A stretch of DNA of 44,188 nt from contig NZ_JNWZ01000058.1 in the NCBI RefSeq assembly GCF_000716545.1, forward strand, positions 1-44,188, written 5' to 3'. Within the stretch, counting starts at the first letter, position 1. Each line of letters opens with the position of its first letter. The notes below the pieces were generated by a model that was not told where the DNA came from, did no database searches, and was given only the letters and a program-made list of their open reading frames with translations. This document shows, piece by piece, positions 31,565 through 39,585 of this stretch. The stretch comes from Kitasatospora phosalacinea. GTDB lineage: Bacteria > Actinomycetota > Actinomycetes > Streptomycetales > Streptomycetaceae. The position numbers and the translations under genes were made by a program.

Positions 31565-32581
31565 ATGCGCGGCGCAGTGATCCACGCCCCCGGTGACGTC
31601 CGGTTCGAGACCCTGGACGACCCGAAGATCCTCAAGCCCACCGACGCGGTCATCCGCACCGCCGTGACCTGCGTGTGCGGCTCGGACCTGTGGCCCTACC
31701 GGGGCGCGGAGCCGATCGGCGACCCGCACCCGATGGGCCACGAGTACGTCGGCTTCGTCGAGGAGGTCGGCTCCGAGGTGACCGGCCTGCGGCCCGGCCA
31801 GTTCGTGGTCGGCTCGTTCGCCACCTCCGACAACACCTGCCCCAACTGCTCGAACGGCTTCCAGTCGAACTGCCTGCACCGGGAGTTCATGTCCACCTGC
31901 CAGGCCGAGTACGTGCGCATCCCCCATGCCGCCGGCACCCTGGTCGCCCTCGACGAGGTGCCGGACGAGGCGTTCTGGCCCGGCCTGCTGGCGAACTCGG
32001 ACGTGATGGGCACCGGCTGGTGGGCCGCCGACGCCGCCGGGGTCCGCCCCGGTTCCACCGCCGTGGTGGTCGGCGACGGCGCGGTCGGCCTGTGCGCGGT
32101 GATCGCCGCCAAGGAACTGGGCGCCGAGCGGATCATCGCGATGTCCCGGCACGAACCCCGGCAGCGGCTCGCCCGCGCCTTCGGCGCCACCGACATCGTC
32201 ACCGAACGCGGCGAGGACGGCGTCGCCCGGATCCGGGAGCTGACGGGCGGCATCGGTGCCGACAGCGTCCTGGAGTGCGTCGGCACCGCCGAGTCCATGG
32301 CCCAGGCCCTGCACTCCGCCCGCCCCGGCGGCAGCGTCGGCTTCGTCGGCGTCCCGCACGGAGTCTCGCTCGACGGGCAGGAGGTGTTCTTCTCCCACGT
32401 CGGCCTGCGCGGCGGCCCCGCCCCCGTGCGCCGCTACCTGCCCGACCTGATCGAGCGCGTCCTGACCGGCCGGATCGACCCGGGCAAGGTCTTCGACCTC
32501 ACCCTGCCCCTCGACCAGGTCGCCGAGGGCTACCGGGCGATGGACGAGCGCCGCGCGATCAAGACCCTCCTCACGCCCTGA
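31565..32581 (+). CDS. Zinc-dependent alcohol dehydrogenase (MDR family)
   Basis: 338 residues; ATG at 31565 after gaaggaatcccctg. It is a medium-chain dehydrogenase: catalytic zinc ligands Cys in CVCGSD (about 37-41) and HE in PMGHEYVG (about 58-59); a lobe with CPNCSNGFQSNC carrying three cysteines instead of the usual four; and NAD(P) Rossmann segment VVVGDGAVGLCAVIAAKELG (about 168-187). Cytoplasmic oxidoreductase of alcohols or carbonyls; substrate unknown. First gene of a five-gene set divergent from the MltR-type regulator and overlapping the next gene by 4 bp, which suggests coupled expression. Confidence 0.93.
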   Translation: MRGAVIHAPGDVRFETLDDPKILKPTDAVIRTAVTCVCGSDLWPYRGAEPIGDPHPMGHEYVGFVEEVGSEVTGLRPGQFVVGSFATSDNTCPNCSNGFQSNCLHREFMSTCQAEYVRIPHAAGTLVALDEVPDEAFWPGLLANSDVMGTGWWAADAAGVRPGSTAVVVGDGAVGLCAVIAAKELGAERIIAMSRHEPRQRLARAFGATDIVTERGEDGVARIRELTGGIGADSVLECVGTAESMAQALHSARPGGSVGFVGVPHGVSLDGQEVFFSHVGLRGGPAPVRRYLPDLIERVLTGRIDPGKVFDLTLPLDQVAEGYRAMDERRAIKTLLTP

Positions 32582-33090
32582 CCACCCCGAACACGCGCCC
32601 CCTGCTGCGCCTCGCCCCGGCGGCCGTACTGCTGACGGCAGCCGCCTGCACCGGCAGCCCGCCGCCCGCCGGACCGGCCACCGCGGCCCCGTCGGCGGCC
32701 GGGCGGCAGGGCGCCCCGACCCCCACCGACGGGAGCACCCCGATGGACATCCGCGTCACCCTCGACGGCACGCCCGCCCGGGCGGTGCTGAACGACAGCC
32801 CCGCCGCCCGCGACCTGACCGCGCTGCTCCCGCTCACCGTGGACCTGGAGGACTTCCACGGCACCGAGCGCATCGGCTACCCGCCGCGCGGGCTCACCAC
32901 CGCCGACGCGCCCGCACCCGTCGCGGCGAAGCCCGGCGACCTCGCCTACTACGCCCCCTGGGGCAACCTCGCCCTCTTCCACCGGGACGGGCCCGGCCCC
33001 TCCGCCGACCTCCTGGTCCTCGGCCACCTCGACGCCGACCCCGACGTCCTGGCCCGTGCCCGGAGGATCACCCTCGAAACCGCCCCCTGA
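32578..33090 (+). CDS. Cyclophilin-like-fold lipoprotein, possible CTG start
   Basis: The C-terminal ~115 residues (MDIRVTLDGTPARAVLNDSP, DLTALLPLTVDLEDFHGTER, AKPGDLAYYAPWGNLALFHR) match the small cyclophilin-like domain often found with SDR and CMD genes in actinobacteria. In frame before it is a clear lipoprotein signal: RPLLRLAPAAVLLTAAACTG. The frame has no ATG, GTG or TTG upstream near enough; the only plausible start is the CTG at 32578, overlapping the ADH stop as CTGA. If that start is not used, translation begins at ATG 32743 (gggagc upstream) and the protein is cytoplasmic. I favour the lipoprotein because the signal sequence is conserved-looking and otherwise unexplained. Confidence 0.7.
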   Translation: MTTPNTRPLLRLAPAAVLLTAAACTGSPPPAGPATAAPSAAGRQGAPTPTDGSTPMDIRVTLDGTPARAVLNDSPAARDLTALLPLTVDLEDFHGTERIGYPPRGLTTADAPAPVAAKPGDLAYYAPWGNLALFHRDGPGPSADLLVLGHLDADPDVLARARRITLETAP

Positions 33091-33275
33091 CCCGCCCGCG
33101 TCCCGTCCGCGCCCCGTCCGCGACCCGCCCGCGCACCGGGAGAAGCCCGTACGCCCCGCCCCGCCGGACCCGTCGCCGACCCGCACCCCGGCCCGGCGCC
33201 CGCCACCGTGCCCACCACCGGCGCGCCGGTGCCGGCCGCCCGCCGAGCCCCTCGCACTCCACCGGGAGGACACCC

Positions 33276-34043
33276 ATGAATCCCACGTACGACTTCACCG
33301 GTCAGGTCGCCTTCGTCACCGGTGCCTCCTCCGGCATGGGCCTGGCCACCGCCCGCGCCTTCGCCGCCGCCGGCGCGGCCGTCGCCCTCGCCGACCTCGA
33401 CCGGCCCGCCCTGCACGACGCCGCGCGCGACCTGGCCGACCAGGGCCACCGGGTGATCGCCCTGCCCTGCGACGTCACCGACGAGCAGCAGGTCGCCACC
33501 GCCGTCGACCGCACCGTCGAGGCGTTCGGCCGCCTCGACGCGGCGTACAACAACGCCGGCATCCAGATCCCGCCCGCCGACGCCGCCGACGAGGACGCCG
33601 ACGTCTTCGACCGCGTCCACGCCGTCAACCTGCGCGGCGTCTGGGCGAGCATGAAGCACGAACTGCGCCACATGCGGGCCCGGGGCAGCGGCGCGATCGT
33701 CAACTGCTCCTCCCTCGGCGGCCTGGTCGGCATCCCCGGCCGCGCCTCCTACCACTCCTCCAAGCACGGCGTGATCGGCCTGACCGGCAGCGCCGCCCTC
33801 GAGTACGCCCCGCGCGGCATCCGGATCAACGCGATCTGCCCCGGCACCATCGACACCCCGATGGTCCGGGACATGATCGCCAAGGGTGAGCTCGACCGCG
33901 CCGAGGCCGAGGCGAACCAGCCGATCAACCGGCTCGGCACCGCCGACGAGATCGCCCAGGCCGTCCTGTGGCTGTGCAGCCCCGGTGCGAGCTTCGTCGT
34001 CGGCGTCGCCCTGCCCGTCGACGGCGGCTACGTCGCCCGCTGA
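33276..34043 (+). CDS. Short-chain dehydrogenase/reductase (SDR, glucose-1-dehydrogenase-like)
   Basis: 255 residues; ATG at 33276 after ggaggacaccc. Classical SDR: cofactor motif VTGASSGMGLATA (about 14-26), the Asp in ALADLD that favours NAD(H), NNAG (about 91-94), catalytic Ser in IVNCSSLGG, and Tyr/Lys in YHSSK (about 160-164), then GIRINAICPGTIDTPM. The end VVGVALPVDGGYVAR is typical of the family. Substrate unknown. It is the SDR expected beside an MltR regulator. The 185 bp upstream holds Pro/Arg-rich sequence without a gene. Confidence 0.93.
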   Translation: MNPTYDFTGQVAFVTGASSGMGLATARAFAAAGAAVALADLDRPALHDAARDLADQGHRVIALPCDVTDEQQVATAVDRTVEAFGRLDAAYNNAGIQIPPADAADEDADVFDRVHAVNLRGVWASMKHELRHMRARGSGAIVNCSSLGGLVGIPGRASYHSSKHGVIGLTGSAALEYAPRGIRINAICPGTIDTPMVRDMIAKGELDRAEAEANQPINRLGTADEIAQAVLWLCSPGASFVVGVALPVDGGYVAR

Positions 34044-34133
34044 TCCCGGGCACATCGCCGGGGAGCCACCGCCCCGGGCCGCTCACCCGCCCCCTCCACC
34101 CCCTCCCACCACCCGATCGAGGAGCCGTCCCCC

Positions 34134-34454
34134 ATGCCGAAGCAGTCCGCCCCCCAGGAGCTCGCCGCCATCGCGCCCAAGCTCGTCCAGGTCACCGACG
34201 ACGTCCTGTTCGGTGACGTCTGGCAGCGCCCCGGCCTGTCCCCCCGGGACCGGAGCCTGGTCACCGTCACGGCCCTCGCCGCGCTGTACCGCGGCGAGCA
34301 GCTCGGCTACCACCTCGGCCTGGCGCTGGACAACGGCCTGTCCGTCGAGGAACTGTCCGAGGCCGTCACCCACCTGGCCTTCTACGCGGGCTGGCCCAAC
34401 GCCATGTCCGCGATCACCCAGCTGAAGAGGATCGCCGACGAGCGCGGCGCCTGA
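34134..34454 (+). CDS. Carboxymuconolactone-decarboxylase-like protein
   Basis: 106 residues; ATG at 34134 with gaggagcc upstream. The CMD fold is evident: DVLFGDVWQRPGLSPRDRSL, VTVTALAALYRGEQLGYHLG, NGLSVEELSEAVTHLAFYAG and WPNAMSAI. The redox CxxC of AhpD is absent; the sequence has no cysteine at all, so it is not a peroxidase of that type. The His in YHLGLALDNG is kept. Members next to cupin and SDR genes are common but uncharacterised. Followed by a minisatellite and then a cupin gene. Confidence 0.92.
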   Translation: MPKQSAPQELAAIAPKLVQVTDDVLFGDVWQRPGLSPRDRSLVTVTALAALYRGEQLGYHLGLALDNGLSVEELSEAVTHLAFYAGWPNAMSAITQLKRIADERGA

Positions 34455-34484
34455 CCGCCCGCCGCACCGGGCATCCGCACGCCC

Positions 34485-34615
34485 GCACACCCCGACACCC
34501 GCACACCCCGACACCCGTACATCCGGACACCCGCACACCCCGACACCCGCACACCCCGACACCCGTACATCCGGACACCCCGACACCCGCACACCCCGAC
34601 ACCCGTACATCCGGA
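34485..34615. repeat. 16-bp minisatellite with AAB higher-order order
   Basis: Two 16-bp unit types alternate: A, gcacaccccgacaccc, and B, gtacatccggacaccc. The order is A-A-B-A-A-B, then an 8-bp partial unit, then A and a partial B. It fills the gap between the CMD-like and cupin genes, ending 15 bp before the cupin start. It has the look of slippage and unit-block duplication; an effect on cupin translation is possible. Confidence 0.85.
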
Positions 34616-34630
34616 CCGAGGAGAACCACC

Positions 34631-35044
34631 GTGGAGCACGTCACCGAGACCCCCACCGTCAAGGCGCCGGCCGAGCGTTTCACCGGCGACGTCTACCTCA
34701 ACCCGATCGAAGCGCCCGCCGACCCGGCCCGCCTCGCCGTGGCACTGGTGCGCTTCACCCCCGGGGCCCGCACCAACTGGCACTCGCACGCCAAGGGCCA
34801 GACCCTCCACATCACCGACGGCGTGGGCCTGGTCGGCACCCGCGACGGCAGCGTGGTGACCGCGCGGGCCGGGCAGACCGTGAAGTGCCCGCCGGGGGAG
34901 GAGCACTGGCACGGTGCCACCGACACCACCCTGATGGCGCACCTCGCCATCCTCGTCGGCGACGCCGACGGCGACGGCACCACCTGGCTGGAGCCCGTGA
35001 CCGACCAGCAGTACGAGGCGGCACTGGCCACGGCGGGCCGCTGA
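34631..35044 (+). CDS. Cupin-domain protein
   Basis: 137 residues; GTG at 34631 after gaggagaaccacc. It is a single cupin: the first motif is ALVRFTPGARTNWHSHAKGQ with metal ligands His-x-His and a later Gln (HITDGVG follows), the second is KCPPGEEHWHGATDTTLMAH with His ligands. Proteins of this type (quercetinase-like or carboxymuconolactone-associated) bind Fe, Mn or Zn; activity unknown. Last gene of the MltR-linked set and followed by a very strong terminator. Confidence 0.92.
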   Translation: MEHVTETPTVKAPAERFTGDVYLNPIEAPADPARLAVALVRFTPGARTNWHSHAKGQTLHITDGVGLVGTRDGSVVTARAGQTVKCPPGEEHWHGATDTTLMAHLAILVGDADGDGTTWLEPVTDQQYEAALATAGR

Positions 35045-35056
35045 CCGTCCCCTCCC

Positions 35057-35112
35057 GTTCCCGCGCACGTGCCGGGCGGTCCTCCGGGGCCGCCCGGCAC
35101 GTGCGCGGGAAC
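35057..35112. terminator. Very long perfect terminator hairpin
   Basis: A 23-bp perfectly paired stem (first arm 35057-35079, second 35090-35112) with a 10-nt loop begins 13 bp after the cupin stop. The core is ccgcgcacgtgccgggcgg. No U-tract follows, as is usual in actinobacteria. Confidence 0.9.
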
Positions 35113-35310
35113 ACGCGTGCCCGCCCCCGCCCCCGCCGTCGGCGGCATCGGCATCGGCGTCGCGCGAAGCAGCGGTAGGCGTCGAGCACGGGCGGGGAAC
35201 GGTCTTCCGCCGGGGAGAGGGGGCTGCTTTCCTGCCGGCCGCGGCCTTCGCCCCCGCGGGTGCGGAACCGCGGCGGCGGGACGGCCGCCGGGAGGGACGG
35301 TGAGCGGGTG

Positions 35311-35973
35311 GCACCGGCTCCGGTGACGACCCGAACCAGCAGTACACCTACACGAGCGCGGCGGAGCCGCGCATCGCCGGCAAGTGCCTGGACGCCAGGG
35401 ACATCGGGCACCGCCAACGGCGCCGAGGTGCGGCTGTGGGGCTGCAGCGGAGCGGACGACCAGAAGTGGAAGCCGAACGCCGACGGCGCGATCAGCGGCG
35501 TGCAGTCCGGCCTGGGCCTGGACGTCACCGACCGGGGCACCGCGAACGCCTCCCCGGTCCAGCTGCGGACCTGCCACGGGGGCAGCAACCAGCGGTGGAC
35601 CCGGCCCGGCCCCGCGCTCGCGAACTCCTCGACAACTTCTCGATCGCGCACGACCTCCACTACACCGTCCCGGACCTGAAGCAGGCCGCCGCGCTCAACC
35701 CGGACGTCACGTTCATGGCCCCACCAGCTACGGCCCGCCGGCGCAGTACTTCGTGAAGTTCCTCCAGGCGTACGCCGCCCGGGGCCTCCCGATCCGCCAC
35801 CAGCGCGGGCCTCGACGACGTCGCGTTCGAGAACCCCGACGGTTCGACCTCGCTGTTCGTCCACCACACCTCCGACTCGGCGCAGACGTCCACCGCCGGT
35901 TGGAACGGCCGGACGTCCAGCGACACACGGGGGCCACGCCATCGCCACGTACAAGGGGATCCGGGGCGCGTGA
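35311..35973 (+). pseudogene. Decayed secreted CBM13-GH30 glycoside hydrolase
   Basis: Parts of one protein appear in order but in different frames. CBM13: DDPNQQYTYTSAAEPRIAGK then CLDAR (35311-35400), frameshift, then GTANGAEVRLWGCSGADDQK, GVQSGLGLDVTDRGTANASP and CHGGSNQRWTR (to about 35610). GH30 core: FSIAHDLHYTVPDLKQAAAL then NPDVTFMA (35635-35718), then QYFVKFLQAYAARGLPI. A large deletion follows, then the GH30 C-terminal beta domain LDDVAFENPDGSTSLFVHHT then SDSAQTSTAGWNG, and finally HAIATYKGIRGA-stop (35971-35973). The residues around the catalytic Glu pair are gone. It was probably a secreted beta-glucosylceramidase/xylanase-like GH30 with a lectin module. Confidence 0.75.
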
Positions 35974-36197
35974 CGCGCCCCTCCTGACCCGGGCAGCAGG
36001 GCCCGACCCGCCGCCCGCCTCTCCACCGGCTCCTTCCCGCCGTCGCCGTCCCCGTCGCTCCTGCGGGCGGAGTGCCCCGGGCGGCTTCCCCGGCGCGGGT
36101 CGGCGGCGCGGGCGGCCCGTCCCCGGGCGCGCGGGGTGACCTGATTGTTACGTCGCGGTGTCTGTCCAGGGGGTGGCGGGCCTGCCCGGCACCGCGT

Positions 36198-36226
36198 ATG
36201 TTGCCGCTCGCAACATTCAATGTTGC
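36198..36226. promoter_or_regulatory. xylF: ROK-type operator: three ATGTTGC/GCAACAT half-sites
   Basis: ATGTTGC (36198-36204), 5 bp, GCAACAT (36210-36216), 3 bp, ATGTTGC in inverted order (36220-36226). The last two form the 17-bp palindrome GCAACATTCAATGTTGC. It lies about 100 bp upstream of the xylF start. The rok gene at the end of the operon is the likely repressor. Confidence 0.7.
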
Positions 36227-36323
36227 AGGGGTCACAGCCCCCGCGCGGAACGACGCGCACCCCCGCTCCGACCTCCTCCACCCGCCCGGCGCAAGGCCGG
36301 GCTCCTCTGGAAGGGCCCTTCCC

Positions 36324-37424
36324 ATGCGCAAGAGACTCATCGCCGCCACCGCCGTCTCGGCGGTCCTGCTGACTGCGGTGACCGCCTGTTCGTCCTCCAA
36401 CTCCGGCTCCGGCGACGGAGGTTCGGCGGGCGGCAAGAAGCCGAAGATCGGCGTGATCCTGCCGGACAGCAAGTCGTCCGTCCGCTGGGAGACCGCCGAC
36501 CGCACCTACCTCGGGGCGGCCTTCAAGGCCGCCGGTGTGGATTACGACATCCAGAACGCCGAGGGCGACAAGCAGGCGTTCCAGACCATCGCCGACCAGA
36601 TGATCACCAACGGTGTGGACGTGCTGGTCATCGTCAACCTGGACAGCGGCACCGGCAAGGCCGTCCTCGACAAGGCCAAGTCGCAGGGCGTGGCCACCAT
36701 CGACTACGACCGGCTCACCCTCGGCGGCTCCGCGCAGTACTACGTCAGCTTCGACAACACCGAGGTCGGCAAGCTCCAGGGGCAGGGCCTGGCCCAGTGC
36801 CTGAGCGACATGAAGGCCGACAAGCCCGTCGTCGCCGAGCTCAACGGCTCCCCGACGGACAACAACGCCACCCTGTTCGCCAACGGCTACAACGGCGTCC
36901 TCGACCCCAAGTACGCCTCGGGCGAGTACGTGAAGGGCCCCAACCAGTCGGTGCCCGACTGGGACAACACCCAGGCCGGCACCATCTTCGAGCAGATGTA
37001 CACCAGCCAGCCGAACATCAACGGGGTGCTCGCGGCCAACGACGGCCTCGCCAACGCGGCCATCGCCGTGCTGCGCAAGAACCACCGCAACGGGCAGGTG
37101 CCGATCACCGGTCAGGACGCCACCGTCCAGGGCCTGCAGAACATCCTGGCGGGCGACCAGTGCATGACCGTCTACAAGGCGGTGAAGAAGGAGGCCGACG
37201 CGGCCGCCGCCCTCGCGATCGACCTCGCCCACGGCAAGAAGGGCCAGGTCGGCGCGACCGTCCACGACCCGACCGGCAACCGCGATGTCTCCGCCGTGCT
37301 CCTGACGCCGGTGGCCATCTTCAAGAAGAACGTCCAGGACGTCGTCGACGACGGCTACGTCTCCAAGACCGAGCTGTGCACCGGCAGTTACGCGCAGCTG
37401 TGCGCCGACGCCGGCATCAAGTAG
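36324..37424 (+). CDS. xylF: Xylose-type sugar-binding lipoprotein of ABC importer
   Basis: 366 residues; ATG at 36324 (aagggcccttccc upstream, a weak site). Lipoprotein signal ends LTAVTAC with Cys at residue 22, then a Ser/Gly-rich tether. The body is a periplasmic-binding-protein-1 fold (KIGVILPDSKSSVRWETADR, DVLVIVNLDSGTGKAVLDKA, GVATIDYDRLTLGGSAQYYV, GVLAANDGLANAAIAVL, ITGQDATVQGLQNILAGDQC), closest in pattern to XylF/RbsB-type CUT2 proteins. It captures a monosaccharide, probably xylose, at the outer face of the membrane. In S. coelicolor the xylFGH genes lie beside a ROK regulator (Rok7B7), as here, supporting the name; the sugar is inferred. Confidence 0.9.
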   Translation: MRKRLIAATAVSAVLLTAVTACSSSNSGSGDGGSAGGKKPKIGVILPDSKSSVRWETADRTYLGAAFKAAGVDYDIQNAEGDKQAFQTIADQMITNGVDVLVIVNLDSGTGKAVLDKAKSQGVATIDYDRLTLGGSAQYYVSFDNTEVGKLQGQGLAQCLSDMKADKPVVAELNGSPTDNNATLFANGYNGVLDPKYASGEYVKGPNQSVPDWDNTQAGTIFEQMYTSQPNINGVLAANDGLANAAIAVLRKNHRNGQVPITGQDATVQGLQNILAGDQCMTVYKAVKKEADAAAALAIDLAHGKKGQVGATVHDPTGNRDVSAVLLTPVAIFKKNVQDVVDDGYVSKTELCTGSYAQLCADAGIK

Positions 37425-37518
37425 TCCGCAGGTCCCGCCGCGGCCGGCCGCGGACCGCACCCGCGGCCACCGGCCCGAGCGCATCCCGCACCACCCAGAA
37501 CCGAGGAGCACCCTCCCC

Positions 37519-38298
37519 ATGACACGGACACCGATCCTGGAACTGCGCGGGATCGACAAGAGCTTCGGGGCCGTCCAGGTCCTGCACGACGTCGCCCTGA
37601 GCGCCTACGCGGGAGAGGTCACCGCCCTCGTCGGCGACAACGGCGCGGGCAAGTCGACCCTGGTCAAGTGCATCGGCGGCATCCACCCCATCGACGCCGG
37701 CGACTACCTCTTCGAAGGCCGGCCGGTCCAGGTGCACAGCCCCCGCGACGCCGCCGAACTCGGCGTGGAGATCGTCTACCAGGACCTCGCGCTGTGCGAC
37801 AACCTCGACATCGTCCAGAACATGTTCCTCGGACGGGAGAAGCGCCGCGGTGCCTTCCTGGACGACTCGACCATGGAGGAGATGGCGGCCGCGACCCTGA
37901 AGGGCCTGTCCGTGCGCACGGTCAAGTCCCTGCGCCAGAAGGTCTCCAGCCTCTCCGGCGGCCAGCGCCAGACCGTCGCCATCGCCAAGGCCGTGCTGTG
38001 GAACAGCAAGCTCGTCATCCTCGACGAACCCACCGCCGCCCTCGGCGTCGCCCAGACCGCCCAGGTCCTCGAACTCGTGCGCCGGCTCGCCGACAACGGC
38101 CTGGCCGTCGTGCTCATCTCGCACAACATGAACGACGTCTTCGCGGTCTCCGACCGGATCGCCGCCCTCTACCTGGGCCGCATGGCCGCCCAGGTCACCA
38201 CCTCGGACGTGACCCACGCCCAGGTCGTCGAGCTGATCACCTCGGGTCGCAGCGGCGACCTCGGCCTCACCACCACCGCGAACGGAGCCGCCGCATGA
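37519..38298 (+). CDS. xylG: Sugar ABC transporter ATPase (single-domain XylG)
   Basis: 259 residues; ATG at 37519 after gaggagcaccctcccc. A single ABC domain: Walker A GDNGAGKST (about 42-50), Q-loop in IVYQDLALCDNLD, signature SLSGGQRQTVA (about 150), Walker B LVILDEPTAALG (about 171), H-loop ISHNM (about 205). CUT2 ATPases of Gram-negatives (XylG, RbsA) have two fused ABC domains in ~500 residues; actinobacterial versions like this have one and must dimerise. Overlaps xylH by 4 bp (ATGA). Confidence 0.93.
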   Translation: MTRTPILELRGIDKSFGAVQVLHDVALSAYAGEVTALVGDNGAGKSTLVKCIGGIHPIDAGDYLFEGRPVQVHSPRDAAELGVEIVYQDLALCDNLDIVQNMFLGREKRRGAFLDDSTMEEMAAATLKGLSVRTVKSLRQKVSSLSGGQRQTVAIAKAVLWNSKLVILDEPTAALGVAQTAQVLELVRRLADNGLAVVLISHNMNDVFAVSDRIAALYLGRMAAQVTTSDVTHAQVVELITSGRSGDLGLTTTANGAAA

Positions 38299-39572
38299 AC
38301 AGCGCCATCGCGCCGCAGAAGCCCGACAAGCCGAACCGGCCCCTCGCCCCCGGCGACGGCGCCCCCGCCGGCACCACCGTGCGCGACGTCTGCCGCACCT
38401 ACGTCGAACGCCTGCGCGGCGGCGAGCTCGGCTCGCTGCCCGCCGTCGGCGGCCTGGTCGTGCTGTGCGTGTTCTTCGCCGTCCTGCGCCCGGTCTTCCT
38501 CTCCAACCTCAACTTCGCCAACCTGCTCACCCAGAGCGCCGGCAGCATCGCCATCGCCATGGGCCTGGTCTTCGTCCTGCTGCTCGGCGAGATCGACCTG
38601 TCGGCCGGGTACGCCAGCGGCGTCTGCGCCGCCGTCCTGGCCATCCTGCTGACCAACCACGGCTGGCCCTGGTACGCCGCGACCGCCGCCGCCATGCTCA
38701 CCGGCGCCGCCATCGGCCTGCTGCTGGGCACCCTCGTCGCCAAGGTCGGCATCCCCTCCTTCGTGGTGACGCTGGCCGCGTTCCTCGGCTTCCAGGGGAT
38801 CGTGCTGATCCTGCTGAAGGAGGGCACCAACGTCTCCATCAAGGACCCGACGATCCTGGCGATCGCCAACGACAACCTCAGCCCCGTCCTCGGCTGGGCC
38901 CTGCTGGCCGTCTGCGTCGTCGCCGTCGTCGCCCTGCAACTGCGCCGCAGCAGCGACCGCCGCAAGCGGGGCCTGCCCGGCATCCCCTCCTCCGTCCTGG
39001 CCGCGCGGATCGGCGCGATCGTCGTCCTCGGCGGCACGGCCGTGTACCTGCTCAACCAGGAACGCAGCCGCAACGTCCTGGTCGGCTCCCTCAAGGGCGT
39101 CCCGATCGTCGTCCCCGTCATCGCGGCCCTCCTCCTGCTCGGCACGCTCACCCTGCAGCGCACCGGCTTCGGCCTGCACGTCTACGCCGTCGGCGGCAGC
39201 CCCGAAGCCGCCCGCCGGGCCGGCATCAACGTCGCCTTCATCCGCATCAGCGCCTTCGTCATCTGCTCCTGCCTGGCCGCCGTCGGCGGCATCATCGCCG
39301 CCTCCCGCGGCAACTCCGTCGACCCCAACACCGGTGGCAGCAACGTCCTGCTGCTCGCCGTCGGCAGCGCCGTCATCGGCGGCACCAGCCTGTTCGGCGG
39401 CCGCGGCCGGGTGGTCGACGCGGTGCTCGGCGGCCTGGTCGTCGCCGTCATCCAGAACGGCATGGGACTGATGGGGTACAGCTCCGGCGTCAAGTACGCG
39501 GTCACGGGATCGGTACTGTTGGTGGCCGCCGGCGTGGATGCCCTGTCCCGCCGCCGTTCCGTCCAACGATGA
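38295..39572 (+). CDS. xylH: Sugar ABC transporter permease XylH
   Basis: 425 residues; ATG at 38295 overlaps the xylG stop. After a ~45-residue charged N-terminus there are about ten membrane segments, with the CUT2 permease hallmarks GLVFVLLLGEIDLSAGYASG, VAKVGIPSFVVTLAAFLGFQ, GLHVYAVGGSPEAARRAGIN and AVGSAVIGGTSLFGGRGRVV. It forms the membrane channel with XylF and XylG. A loop at about 215-240 (LRRSSDRRKRGLPGIPS) is strongly basic and cytoplasmic. The rok gene follows 13 bp downstream and is probably in the same transcript. Confidence 0.94.
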   Translation: MNSAIAPQKPDKPNRPLAPGDGAPAGTTVRDVCRTYVERLRGGELGSLPAVGGLVVLCVFFAVLRPVFLSNLNFANLLTQSAGSIAIAMGLVFVLLLGEIDLSAGYASGVCAAVLAILLTNHGWPWYAATAAAMLTGAAIGLLLGTLVAKVGIPSFVVTLAAFLGFQGIVLILLKEGTNVSIKDPTILAIANDNLSPVLGWALLAVCVVAVVALQLRRSSDRRKRGLPGIPSSVLAARIGAIVVLGGTAVYLLNQERSRNVLVGSLKGVPIVVPVIAALLLLGTLTLQRTGFGLHVYAVGGSPEAARRAGINVAFIRISAFVICSCLAAVGGIIAASRGNSVDPNTGGSNVLLLAVGSAVIGGTSLFGGRGRVVDAVLGGLVVAVIQNGMGLMGYSSGVKYAVTGSVLLVAAGVDALSRRRSVQR

Positions 39573-39585
39573 GGTTCGCGCCCCG

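Noticed and set aside
34485..34615. The 16-bp repeat array as a CRISPR
   Set aside because: Units are contiguous with no unique spacers, too short, and no cas genes are present.
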